Shown: positions 43,001 through 50,202 of the stretch, piece by piece
Layout: each line of letters opens with the position of its first letter
Numbering within the stretch: position 1 is the stretch's first letter
From: Acidisoma silvae
Lineage (GTDB): Bacteria; Pseudomonadota; Alphaproteobacteria; Acetobacterales; Acetobacteraceae
NCBI RefSeq assembly: GCF_020618775.1
Contig: NZ_JAESVB010000009.1
Location: 1-64,000 of the forward strand
Direction: 5' to 3'
DNA length: 64,000 nucleotides
The notes under the pieces: generated by a model
Seen by the model: only the letters and a program-made list of their open reading frames with translations
The model's database searches: none
Told to the model about the DNA's origin: nothing
Program-made: the position numbers and the translations under genes

Positions 43001-43367
43001 CGGTGTCGCCGTCGCCGATGGTAAGCAGGCCCTGGATGGTATCCGCCTGCAGTACACCGTCGGCGACGTCAAGCGAACCACCATTCAGTATAACTGTTGC
43101 GTTGGCGATTGTTCCCACATCAACGAGCAAGCCAGAGGTTAAAGTGACCTCGGCAACTGAGAGGAAGCCGTCAACCTCGACAGTGCCGAGTGCATCATCG
43201 AGCATCAGCCCGGATACCGTCACGCTGTCGGATAGGCCGATTAAAACATCCGCAGCAGCGGACCCGGCGATCGTTGCCGTGTCTGATGACCCTGGCACCT
43301 GCTGTGGGGTCCAATTGTCCTCGTCCGTCCAGTTTCCCGAGCCGCCATTCCAGCTGATGTTTGGCAT
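40029..43367 (-). CDS. Large repeat protein with C-terminal Hint domain
   Basis: A 1112-residue protein. It starts 'MPNISWNGGSGNWTDEDNWTPQQVP' with no signal peptide, followed by Gly/Asn/Thr/Asp-rich beta-helix-like sequence. Two nearly identical 247-residue units (DNA period 741 bp) and a third, diverged one make up residues about 120-850. From about 907 a Hint domain begins at 'CFAAGTHILTTAGEIPVERLKAGD' with the nucleophile cysteine, continuing 'LLLSPDHAIYVEGVLVPVKYLING'. Hint domains in bacterial surface proteins act in self-cleavage or protein joining. Proteins of this type are frequent in Acetobacteraceae. The function is probably a surface or extracellular adhesin-like role, by an unidentified export route. 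Confidence 0.82.
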   Translation of the reverse strand: MPNISWNGGSGNWTDEDNWTPQQVPGSSDTATIAGSAAADVLIGLSDSVTVSGLMLDDALGTVEVDGFLSVAEVTLTSGLLVDVGTIANATVILNGGSLDVADGVLQADTIQGLLTIGDGDTVVLLDGFTVVNADGTPGTIALTGADATLEVTDAETLDNATITMGNASDLDTLQVDNVLTLGQGILLQTAGSITTDMITGAGIVINDGSLLADGGSGTVVLETTDFDNNGGLTVNGGQDLEIEVFGTFDNSGLLAISNGSTVSELDASAFLNTGSIRIGTGSEFDLYNYAPDMSQGQTVGGTVEIDGLLDAGGNTIDIDATGAFSELDNFGTLANATIVMDGGVLGLGTSTFQDDTIEGLLTIGDGDTVVLQDGFTVVNADGTPGTIALTGADALLEVTDAETLDNATITMGNAGDLDTLQVDNALTLGQGILLQTAGSITTDMITGAGIVINDGSLLVDGSSGTVVLETTDFDNNGGLTVNGGQDLEIEVFGTFDNSGLLAISNGSTVSELDASAFLNTGSIRIGTGSEFDLYNYAPEMSQGQTVGGTVEIDGLLDAGGNTIDIDATGAFSELDNFGTLANATIVMDGGVLGLGTSTFQDDTIEGLLTIGDGDTVVLQGGFAITGADGSSAGTIALTGADSTLEIADNETLNATTITIGSADDVSTLQVDSTLTLGSGSIIQTGPSIVSDAITGAGTVINDGTVLADAPGGNLVIGTTDFTNAGQVSVTNGGSLQIQTFDAFANAGTLSVTSGGLATVESVVTTFSNTGAMVVNGGSLMIDAELQGSGGVTSLSDGGQVELGASASGGQSFDFTDGTGQLVLDDAADFGSLVSGFQQGDSIVLTGFGGASETYADGVVTITQSSTVLGIPITTVATIQVEGDYQASDFATSTDSNGDLVLTTDVLPCFAAGTHILTTAGEIPVERLKAGDGVVTVTEGKRRVTPIVWVGFRAVDISCHPAPGKVRPVRVQRGAFGPKQPMRDLLLSPDHAIYVEGVLVPVKYLINGTTVRTDDSIQSVVYYHVQLKQHEVLLSEGLPTESYLESGGRGMFANGGQPIVLHPDFSDIAWDILGCAPLKVTGPEVERIQARLADRAAQPAHRGRGQKKVRVA
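41515..42255 (-). repeat. 741-bp tandem repeat, copy B
   Basis: In-frame repeat inside the Hint protein gene, almost identical to the adjacent unit at 42256-42996. The few differences are mostly silent, which points to recent duplication or gene conversion. It encodes about residues 371-617. Confidence 0.85.
42256..42996 (-). repeat. 741-bp tandem repeat, copy A
   Basis: The first full repeat in protein order (about residues 124-370). The starting motif 'GDGDTVVL' recurs with a period of exactly 741 bases at 42997, 42256 and 41515; the third recurrence leads into a diverged unit. Confidence 0.85.
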
Positions 43368-44011
43368 GTCACCGCCCTTCCCATGATCTTCACGACGAAA
43401 GTCATCGCCTCGGCATGTTTGCCGAGGTGGCCATTACGTCTGGTTCTTGCACGTTCAAAGCTTGCTGCCCGCCTTGCGACGATGCTTCATGAATGACGGT
43501 AGTCGACCTGAGGGAGGTGGAGTTGTTAACCTTCGAAGAAACTCATCCTTCCACATTGCCGTCTGTATGTTTTGCCATTGCGATCTCATATTCAGAGAAA
43601 TTGCTTATTTTTCTGTGCTCTATCAAAAACGCAGTTTTTGTATCAGTGGATCATAGCACGGAAGGCAATATCGCGTTTGGCCCTAAAAGCCCATGCCATC
43701 CGCAGAACTCTGCGCTTTTTCGTGACATAATCGAACGGCAAATCATTGCGAGTAAATCGCAATATCATTTACCTTATCAGTTTAGGCATCAATTTATTTG
43801 TGGGTACGATATTTATTTGTAGAATCAATGCGATTCTTATTTTCAAACAATAAATGCCTTTCGCACAAAGAAAAAATCTTGATCGTTTCGGATCGTGTCA
43901 TCAAATTTTAACCGTATTGATAGGGACGAAAAACGTCTTTGTCTGAAAAAACCAGATGCCACGACATAAGCGGATATTCAGTCCGCCCCAATCCACTCTG
44001 GAGATGATCCA
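43368..44011. other. Divergent intergenic region between Hint protein and phosphoesterase
   Basis: About 640 bases. A 109-codon frame at 43493-43822 has no recognisable content and a composition unlike real genes here, so it is not called. The right half is AT-rich and contains a small hairpin AGAATC/GATTCT (43821-43837) and a Pho-box-like sequence (listed separately). Promoters for both flanking genes are expected here. Confidence 0.5.
43895..43912 (+). promoter_or_regulatory. Pho-box-like sequence upstream of the phosphoesterase
   Basis: GTGTCATCAAATTTTAAC resembles the PhoB box, which is two 7-base CTGTCAT/C-type units separated by four AT-rich bases: the first unit matches six of seven, the second about four. 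It lies 100 bases before the ATG of a secreted phosphoesterase, a typical phosphate-starvation target. The weak second unit keeps the confidence low. Confidence 0.3.
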
Positions 44012-45979
44012 ATGAGGACTAAGCCGGTATCGTGCCTTGCACGATCACTGCGTTTGTCGATGATTGCTGCGACAGCGCTGTCTGTTTTAGCTAATCCCGT
44101 AATCTCCTACGCTCAGAGCAGCACGGGCGTTGATCAACTCGTCGGCGTCGGAAGCCCGACCACGCCGATTGATCATATCATTGTCATTATCGGTGAAAAC
44201 CGCACCTTCGACCATGTTTTCGCGACCTATAAGCCGAAGACGGGTCAAAGCGTCTATAACCTTCTGTCCGAAGGCATTGTTCGCGCGGATGGCACGCCTG
44301 GCGCCAATTTCGTGAAGGCCGGCCAGTTTTCCGCGTCCCAGACAGGGACCTATGCCACCGCGCCGGGTGGCAAGGCGCTTTACTCCGCTCTGCCCCCGGT
44401 CGGGACCGATGGTGCGCCGACAAAGGCCGCCGACAATGACCCGCCGCCCTTCGCGACGGTTGCCGGTGTCTCCGCGATCGAAAGCGTCATTCAGGACGGT
44501 CTGCCCTCGGCCAGCTATAGGCTGCTGACCACGGGTGCGACCGGTCTCGCCTCCGACAGCACGGATACCCGCATCACCAATGCGGCTGCGCCGGCCAATG
44601 GCCCCTATCAGATCTCCGGCCCGAAAATGCCTTACGATGCCTATACATCAAGCCCGGTGCATCGCTTCTATCAGATGTGGCAGGAAGAGGATTGCGCGGT
44701 CGGTCACATCACTGCCGCCAACCCGTCCGGCTGCCTCGCTGACCTTTTCCCTTGGACGGAAGTGACCGAAGGCGCCGGCACCAACGGCGCGACGCAGCCC
44801 ACGAACTTCACCAATTTGTCGACGGGTGAAGGCTCGACCTCGATGGGCTTCTACAACATGGCGGAAGGCGATGTCGCGACGTTCAAGTCGCTCGCTGATC
44901 AGTACACCATCAGCGACAACTTCCATCAGTCGATCATGGGCGGCACAGGCGCCAACCATATCGCGCTCGGCACGGGCCTTGCCATCTACTACACGGACGG
45001 CCAGGGCCATATCGCGACCCCGCCGACCAATGAAATCGAAAACCCCAACTCCCAGTCCGGCACGAATAACTGGTGGGTTCAGGACGGCTATTCCGGCGGT
45101 TCCTATAGCGAATGTTCCGACGCGACCCAGCCGGGCGTAACAGCGGTGCGCGGCTTCCTTGCCGCTCTGCCGACCGCAGTCAGCCCGAAATGCGCGACCG
45201 GGGCCTATTACCTGCTGAATAACTACAATCCCGGCTATTTCGGTGACGGCACCGTCAATACCTCGACCTTCACCATCCCGCCGTCTCCGGTGCCGACCAT
45301 CGGTGACGTGCTCAACAAGCACAGCATCTCCTGGGCTTATTACGGCGCGGGCTGGAACAACTACGTGAAGGATCCGAGCAGCGATACCGGAAGCATCTAT
45401 TGCAATATCTGCAATCCCTTCCTGTATGAAACGGCGATCATGACCAGCGCTACGCAACGCACCACGCATCTGAAGGACGTCACGGATCTCACGACGGCCA
45501 TCAGCTCGGGCACGCTGCCGGCGGTTTCCTTCGTCAAGCCGGACGGCCTGCTCGACGGTCACCCGGCCTCCTCCAAGCTTGATCTGTTCGAAGCCTTCAC
45601 GAAGAACATCATCACGGAAGTCCAGGCCAATCCGGCACTTTGGGCACATACGGCCATTCTCGTCACCTTCGACGAAGGCGGCGGCTACTGGGACTCCGGC
45701 TATGTTCAGCCGCTTGACTTCTTCGGCGACGGCACGCGCATTCCGGCGATCATGGTCTCTCCCTTCTCCACGGGCGGCAATGTCTCGCATGTCTATGCCG
45801 ACCATGTGTCCTTCCTGAAGTTTGTGGAAAAGAACTGGGGTCTGGAGAAAGTCGGCACCACCACCCGCGATAATCTGCCTGACCCGGTGTCTACCACCAG
45901 CAATCCCTATGCGCCGACCAACGGTCCGGCCATTGGCGATCTGATGGATATGTTCACCTTCCCTGCGACCAAGAGCTGA
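44012..45979 (+). CDS. Secreted phosphoesterase (phospholipase C / acid phosphatase family)
   Basis: A 655-residue enzyme of the PF04185 phosphoesterase family. The signal peptide (MRTKPVSCLARSLRLSMIAATALSVLANPVISYAQS) ends near 36. 'PIDHIIVIIGENRTFDHVFATY' is the family's opening metal-binding motif with Glu62 and Asn63; 'AILVTFDEGGGYWDSG' holds further metal-binding Asp and Glu. 'QFANET'-type T2SS motifs are not identifiable, but proteins of this family are classic type II secretion cargo. GGAG precedes the ATG. A strong terminator follows. It hydrolyses phosphodi- or monoesters, perhaps phospholipids, outside the cell. Confidence 0.87.
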   Translation: MRTKPVSCLARSLRLSMIAATALSVLANPVISYAQSSTGVDQLVGVGSPTTPIDHIIVIIGENRTFDHVFATYKPKTGQSVYNLLSEGIVRADGTPGANFVKAGQFSASQTGTYATAPGGKALYSALPPVGTDGAPTKAADNDPPPFATVAGVSAIESVIQDGLPSASYRLLTTGATGLASDSTDTRITNAAAPANGPYQISGPKMPYDAYTSSPVHRFYQMWQEEDCAVGHITAANPSGCLADLFPWTEVTEGAGTNGATQPTNFTNLSTGEGSTSMGFYNMAEGDVATFKSLADQYTISDNFHQSIMGGTGANHIALGTGLAIYYTDGQGHIATPPTNEIENPNSQSGTNNWWVQDGYSGGSYSECSDATQPGVTAVRGFLAALPTAVSPKCATGAYYLLNNYNPGYFGDGTVNTSTFTIPPSPVPTIGDVLNKHSISWAYYGAGWNNYVKDPSSDTGSIYCNICNPFLYETAIMTSATQRTTHLKDVTDLTTAISSGTLPAVSFVKPDGLLDGHPASSKLDLFEAFTKNIITEVQANPALWAHTAILVTFDEGGGYWDSGYVQPLDFFGDGTRIPAIMVSPFSTGGNVSHVYADHVSFLKFVEKNWGLEKVGTTTRDNLPDPVSTTSNPYAPTNGPAIGDLMDMFTFPATKS

Positions 45980-45988
45980 TCGCAACAG

Positions 45989-46026
45989 GCCGGACGCTGC
46001 CTCGCGCGGCGTCCGGCTGCCTTTTA
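45989..46026 (+). terminator. Intrinsic terminator after the phosphoesterase
   Basis: GCCGGACGC (45989-45997) pairs perfectly with GCGTCCGGC (46009-46017) around an 11-base loop, followed by TGCCTTTT. A GC-rich stem plus T-run is a Rho-independent terminator. It separates the phosphoesterase from the SPFH operon, whose first ATG is only 12 bases further on, so either a promoter overlaps this region or some transcripts read through. Confidence 0.75.
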
Positions 46027-46038
46027 GAAGTCTGATCC

Positions 46039-47967
46039 ATGCATCTGCCCAACGACGGCGACGAGGTCACCAGCCTCTCAGTCATTCCGGCCTTTTCCGA
46101 CTCCCGTCGGGTCGCGCGCCCGTTGCGGTGGATTTCTATCGCCTACGCTCTTTGCCTTCTGGCGCTTCTGGCAGCGCTCGTCTGGATGCGCCATCACCAT
46201 GGCGCTTTGCCTGTTTTTGCCGATCTGACGCATGACGGTCTGACCGGCGCTCTGATCGCTGGCCTGACCGTGACGCTGACGGCCCTGCTGAGCTGCCTGC
46301 TGATTTTATCCGGCCGCGCTCGCTCGCTCGCTGCCAATGCCATCACCCGTCCCTCCGCCGTCTCCTCGCTCGCCGGCTGGCCGCAGGGGCTGCTGCTGCT
46401 CACCGGCATGCTGGCCGCTGCCCTGGCGCTCCGCAGCCTGCCGCCCAGCGCCCTACCCCCGATCTTCGCCAACTGGCCGGTGCTGACCGGGATTCTGGCC
46501 GTTCCCGCCTTTGCTTTCCTGATCGGCGAACGGTGTGTCGGCGCCATCCCTGCGGTTTGCTTTCCGGAACGCGATCCCCTTGCGGCGCTGCTGCGCCTGC
46601 CGGCGGCCGTCCTGCTCGCCTATGCCGCGCTTTTGGCGGCGCGTGGCATCGGCGTGCCGCTCGGCGCTTGGGCCGCCGTCCTGATACAGGCCTATATCGG
46701 CCTCGTTGCCGCCGAACTTGCCCTGCGCACGCTTGCCATCTGGTTTCTGCCGCCCCGCGCGCCAATGGCCGCCCGCGCGATGATCGGCAGCGCCGCTGCT
46801 TCCCTGCTGCAACCCGGCCATATGCAACTCGGCAAGGCGGCCGAGAAACTGAAAACACAGTTCGGCATCGACATCACGCGCAGTTGGGCGATCAGCTACG
46901 CTCGCACGGCCGCCGCACCGGTTCTGCTGGGTCTTCTGTTGTTCACCTGGTGCCTGTCCGGCGTCGTCCGCGTCGGGCTCGACGCCCGAGGCTCCTATGA
47001 GCGTTTCGGCGCGCCTGTGGCCATGCTGGAGCCGGGCCTCCATATCCTGCTGCCCTGGCCATTCGGCCGCGTGCGCATGGTGGAATATGGCGTCGTTCAC
47101 GCCGTGGCACTGGACAGTACTGTCGCTGGCGGCACCACCGCCACGACCAGCCTCGGCGTCGCAGACCTCTCGACCGCAGACGGCCCACCGCCACCCAGTG
47201 CCAACCGGCTGTGGGACCAGCAATTCGCCAACGAGACGTCCTATATCATCGCCAGTGCCATCGGCAGCCGGCAGAGCTTCGAGACGGCAAGCGTCAGCAT
47301 CAACGTGCTGTATCGCGTGGGGCTGACCGATGCCGATGCGCGCGCCGCTCTCTACAGCATGGTTGACCCGGCAAGTCTGGTGCGCTCCATCGCCGGCCGG
47401 GAGCTGGCGCATTTTTTTGTCGACCGCACCCTTTCGGAAGTTCTCGGCGAACGCAACGAGGAGATCGCGACCGGCCTCAGAACTGCGGTGCAGCAGGATC
47501 TCGACGCGCAGCATAGCGGGCTGGAAGTGCTGTCCCTGATCGTCGAGTCACTGCATCCGCCCGGCGGCGCCGCCATCGCCTATCGTGGCGTACAGACGGC
47601 CCAGATCATCGCCTCCATGCAATATTCGCAGGAACAGGGGCGTGCGCATACGACCCTGAGCGCTGCCCTGTCGAGCGCCCATAATATGCGGGTCGTCGCT
47701 GAAGCCACGGCCGCCGAGCGGGTTGATTCGGCGCTTGGCGAACAATCCCGCGCGGATGCCGATAGTCTTGCCCATCGTGCGGGCGGCCGCGCTTTCCTGC
47801 TCGAGCGGTATTTCCATGATCTGAAGACGGCCCTGGCACAGGGCGATGTCGAAATTGTCGATCACCGTCTGGATCACGCCACGGCCGCGATCTTCGATCT
47901 TCGCGCGCCGGCCGGGACATCGACCGCTTCCATGCCGGCGCCCAACGCTGCCTATACGCCGCCATGA
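46039..47967 (+). CDS. Polytopic SPFH-domain protein (HflK-like)
   Basis: A 642-residue membrane protein. Hydrophobic helices occur near residues 33-50, 69-90, 115-131, 147-163, 186-202, 209-226 and 291-309. Then comes an SPFH/band-7 domain (about 310-560) starting 'GVVRVGLDARGSYERFGAPVAMLEPGLHILLPWPFGRVRMVEYGVV', the HflK-type 'G...PGLH..LPWP' pattern. After it lies an Ala/Glu-rich helical stretch typical of oligomerising SPFH proteins. Canonical HflK has one membrane helix and about 400 residues, so the seven-helix front is a marked difference. It is the first of three SPFH genes, then a P-type ATPase. A protein scaffold or regulator role is inferred. Confidence 0.8.
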   Translation: MHLPNDGDEVTSLSVIPAFSDSRRVARPLRWISIAYALCLLALLAALVWMRHHHGALPVFADLTHDGLTGALIAGLTVTLTALLSCLLILSGRARSLAANAITRPSAVSSLAGWPQGLLLLTGMLAAALALRSLPPSALPPIFANWPVLTGILAVPAFAFLIGERCVGAIPAVCFPERDPLAALLRLPAAVLLAYAALLAARGIGVPLGAWAAVLIQAYIGLVAAELALRTLAIWFLPPRAPMAARAMIGSAAASLLQPGHMQLGKAAEKLKTQFGIDITRSWAISYARTAAAPVLLGLLLFTWCLSGVVRVGLDARGSYERFGAPVAMLEPGLHILLPWPFGRVRMVEYGVVHAVALDSTVAGGTTATTSLGVADLSTADGPPPPSANRLWDQQFANETSYIIASAIGSRQSFETASVSINVLYRVGLTDADARAALYSMVDPASLVRSIAGRELAHFFVDRTLSEVLGERNEEIATGLRTAVQQDLDAQHSGLEVLSLIVESLHPPGGAAIAYRGVQTAQIIASMQYSQEQGRAHTTLSAALSSAHNMRVVAEATAAERVDSALGEQSRADADSLAHRAGGRAFLLERYFHDLKTALAQGDVEIVDHRLDHATAAIFDLRAPAGTSTASMPAPNAAYTPP

Positions 47968-47998
47968 CCGGCCGGCGACAGAAACCGAGAGCCTCAAT

Positions 47999-49117
47999 AT
48001 GAACGCACCCGCACCCGGTAGCCCTGCCATGGCTGGCCAAAAGCGTTCAGGCGCGCGCCTGGCCCTTCGCCTGACGCTGGCCGGTGTCATTCTTGCCGGT
48101 GCCGCCATCGTGTCGTCGGATGTCATGGTGACGGACGGGGAGGCCGTGGTCGTCACGCGCTTCGGCGATCCGGTACGCGTGCTGACCCGCCCTGGTCTTG
48201 CCTGGAAAATCCCGGCGCCTATCGACAGCACTATCGCGGTCGACCTCCGCCTGCATACGACATCGAGCGGCGTGCAGGATGTCGGCACGCGGGACGGGCT
48301 GCGGATTCTGGTGCAGGCCTTCCTGGCTTGGCGGGTTCCAAGCGACCCATCGCGCATTCAGCAATTCCTGCGCGCCACCGGCAATAATCCCGATGAAGCC
48401 GCACGCCAGCTGCGCAGCTTCGTGGGCTCGGCGCTACAGATCACGGCCAGCGATTTCGATCTGGATGACCTGGTCAATACCGACCGCAGCAAGGTGCGGC
48501 TGGCCGCGTTCGAGCAGCAGTTGCAGAACACGATCGCGCAGCAGGTGCTCGCCATCTACGGCGTGCAGATTGAGCAGGTGGGTGTGGAACGCCTGAGTCT
48601 GCCTGCCGAAACGCTCGCGGCAACGGTGGCGCGCATGCGCTCTGAGCGCGAGACGGTGGCCGCCGAGCGTACCGCCGAGGGGCTGCGCATCGCAGCGCAG
48701 ATCAGGTCGGACGCGATGCGAGACGCGCGGATCACCATCGCCAATGCGCAGGCCGATGCCGCGCAGATCGAAGCGCAGTCGCGGCAAAAGGCTGCGCAAA
48801 TCTATGGCGCGACCTATGCGCGCGATCCGTCGCTTTATATGATGCTGCGCTCCCTCGACACGCTGACGGCGGTGGTGGGACCGCGCACGCGCCTTATCCT
48901 GCGCACGGATGCAGCGCCCTTCGATGTACTGGTGCAAGGTCCGCCTTTGGGCGACAGACCCAAGGCCAGTCTGCCCCTCCCCGCGATACCGCCAGCGCCA
49001 CCCGTGCCGGACGCCGCGAATGTCCCGGCCCTGCCAAGCGCCACTCCGCCCCCGCTTGCGGCGTCCGCCGCGGAACTCGGGCTGTTCAGCCGTAGCGAAG
49101 GGCAAGTCGCGCGATGA
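47999..49117 (+). CDS. SPFH-domain protein (HflC-like)
   Basis: A 372-residue protein with one N-terminal membrane helix ('LALRLTLAGVILAGAAIVSSDVMV') and an SPFH domain with 'TDGEAVVVTRFGDPVRVLTRPGLAWKIPAPIDSTIAVDLRL', as in HflC. A helical segment follows ('ARMRSERETVAAERTAEGLRIAAQIRSDAMRDARITIANAQADAAQIEAQSRQKAAQIY', the EA-rich coiled coil), then 'DTLTAVVGPRTRLILRTDAAPFDVL' and a Pro/Ala-rich tail. ATG 47999 is the best start; earlier in-frame codons lie inside the preceding gene. It overlaps the next gene by four bases. It probably assembles with the other two SPFH products on the periplasmic face. Confidence 0.82.
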   Translation: MNAPAPGSPAMAGQKRSGARLALRLTLAGVILAGAAIVSSDVMVTDGEAVVVTRFGDPVRVLTRPGLAWKIPAPIDSTIAVDLRLHTTSSGVQDVGTRDGLRILVQAFLAWRVPSDPSRIQQFLRATGNNPDEAARQLRSFVGSALQITASDFDLDDLVNTDRSKVRLAAFEQQLQNTIAQQVLAIYGVQIEQVGVERLSLPAETLAATVARMRSERETVAAERTAEGLRIAAQIRSDAMRDARITIANAQADAAQIEAQSRQKAAQIYGATYARDPSLYMMLRSLDTLTAVVGPRTRLILRTDAAPFDVLVQGPPLGDRPKASLPLPAIPPAPPVPDAANVPALPSATPPPLAASAAELGLFSRSEGQVAR

Positions 49118-50202
49118 GCCGCGCGCCGCGCGACCCGGCTTTGGAAGGCCCCGTTGCAGGCACCGTTCGCCTGGGCTTTCTCATGCTCTATGCCCTGGTC
49201 ATCCTGCTCGGTGCCGGTTGGGCCGCTGGCAATATCCATCAGGTGGCGCCCGACAGCCGCGCGGTGGTTTTCCGTTTCGGGCGTGTGAACCGGGTGCAGG
49301 AGGCCGGGCTTTTGCTCGCCTGGCCTGCGCCGATCGAGCAGGTGCGCATGCTGCCGGCGGCGGACCGGCAGATTGCCTACAAGGTGCAGGCGCAATCGAC
49401 CGGCTTCCAGTCGGACGAGACGGATTTTCAGCTCGCGCCGAATGATGACGTCATCCACATGCAGGGCGAGCGTGACCTGTTCAATGCCGCCTATCTGATG
49501 ACGGGTGACGGCAATGTCGTTTCGCTCGACGCCACGCTGTTTTACACCATCACCGCGCCTTCGGCGTATCTGCTGGTGGAAAATCATGTTCTGCCGGCTT
49601 TGCAGCGCATCTTCCAGGCCAGTGCGGTGTCGCTGACGGCCTCGCGCAATCTCGATGACTTCCTGGTCGCCCAGCCGGATGAAGATGTCGCAGGCCCCGG
49701 CAGTGCTGCCATCAGCGCGCTTGCCGCCCGTCGCGAGGCGTTGCGAAGCGACCTCGTGGCGGCGATGAACACGCGGCTGAATGCGTTAAGGGCGTCGGGA
49801 GAAGACCTGGGCATCGCCATTAGCCGCGTCGATCTGGTGGCGCTGCTGCCGCCTGTCGCCAAGGCGGCGTTCGACGGCGTGCTGACGGCCGCACAGATCG
49901 CGGATCAGAATGCCGCTGCCGCCCATACCGATGCCGAACACATCATGCAGGACGCCAATCAGCAGCGCGACGGCATCATCTCGTCCGCAGCCGCCGCTGC
50001 CGATGAGCGCATCAAGATGGCGATGGCGGAGGCCGCGCCCATCGGCGCGCTGGAGGCGCAGGAAACGCCCGCCGACCGCGATACCCTGCTGACCCACGCG
50101 TATCAGGATGAGATCGCGGTCATTCTTCAGCATGCGGGCATGGTCACCACCGTCGACCCGCGCAGCGCCCAGCAAATCCTTCTTCCGGGACCGATGCCAT
50201 GA
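49114..50202 (+). CDS. SPFH-domain protein (HflK-like)
   Basis: A 362-residue single-helix SPFH protein: membrane segment 'VRLGFLMLYALVILLGAGWAAGNI', then 'QVAPDSRAVVFRFGRVNRVQEAGLLLAWPAPIEQVRML', the HflK-like entry to the band-7 domain, then coiled-coil-prone 'QIADQNAAAAHTDAEHIMQDANQQRDGII'. Both ends overlap neighbouring genes by four bases (ATGA), indicating coupled translation. Three SPFH subunits instead of the usual HflK-HflC pair suggest a specialised complex not linked to FtsH; no ftsH, hflX or hfq gene is here. Confidence 0.82.
   Translation: MSRAPRDPALEGPVAGTVRLGFLMLYALVILLGAGWAAGNIHQVAPDSRAVVFRFGRVNRVQEAGLLLAWPAPIEQVRMLPAADRQIAYKVQAQSTGFQSDETDFQLAPNDDVIHMQGERDLFNAAYLMTGDGNVVSLDATLFYTITAPSAYLLVENHVLPALQRIFQASAVSLTASRNLDDFLVAQPDEDVAGPGSAAISALAARREALRSDLVAAMNTRLNALRASGEDLGIAISRVDLVALLPPVAKAAFDGVLTAAQIADQNAAAAHTDAEHIMQDANQQRDGIISSAAAAADERIKMAMAEAAPIGALEAQETPADRDTLLTHAYQDEIAVILQHAGMVTTVDPRSAQQILLPGPMP

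Noticed and set aside
40395-43142. Several long open frames on the plus strand (about 236-372 codons)
   Set aside because: They are antisense to the Hint protein gene. Their length comes from GC-rich codon bias and the internal 741-bp repeats, and they lack family motifs.
43493-43822. 109-codon frame between the Hint protein and phosphoesterase genes
   Set aside because: It lies in an AT-rich promoter gap, contains no known motif, and its composition differs from real genes here. A short unknown peptide cannot be excluded.
46039-50202. Identification as the standard hflK-hflC locus
   Set aside because: There are three SPFH genes, the first is polytopic, and hfq, hflX and ftsH are absent. 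HflK/HflC-like is used only as a domain description.
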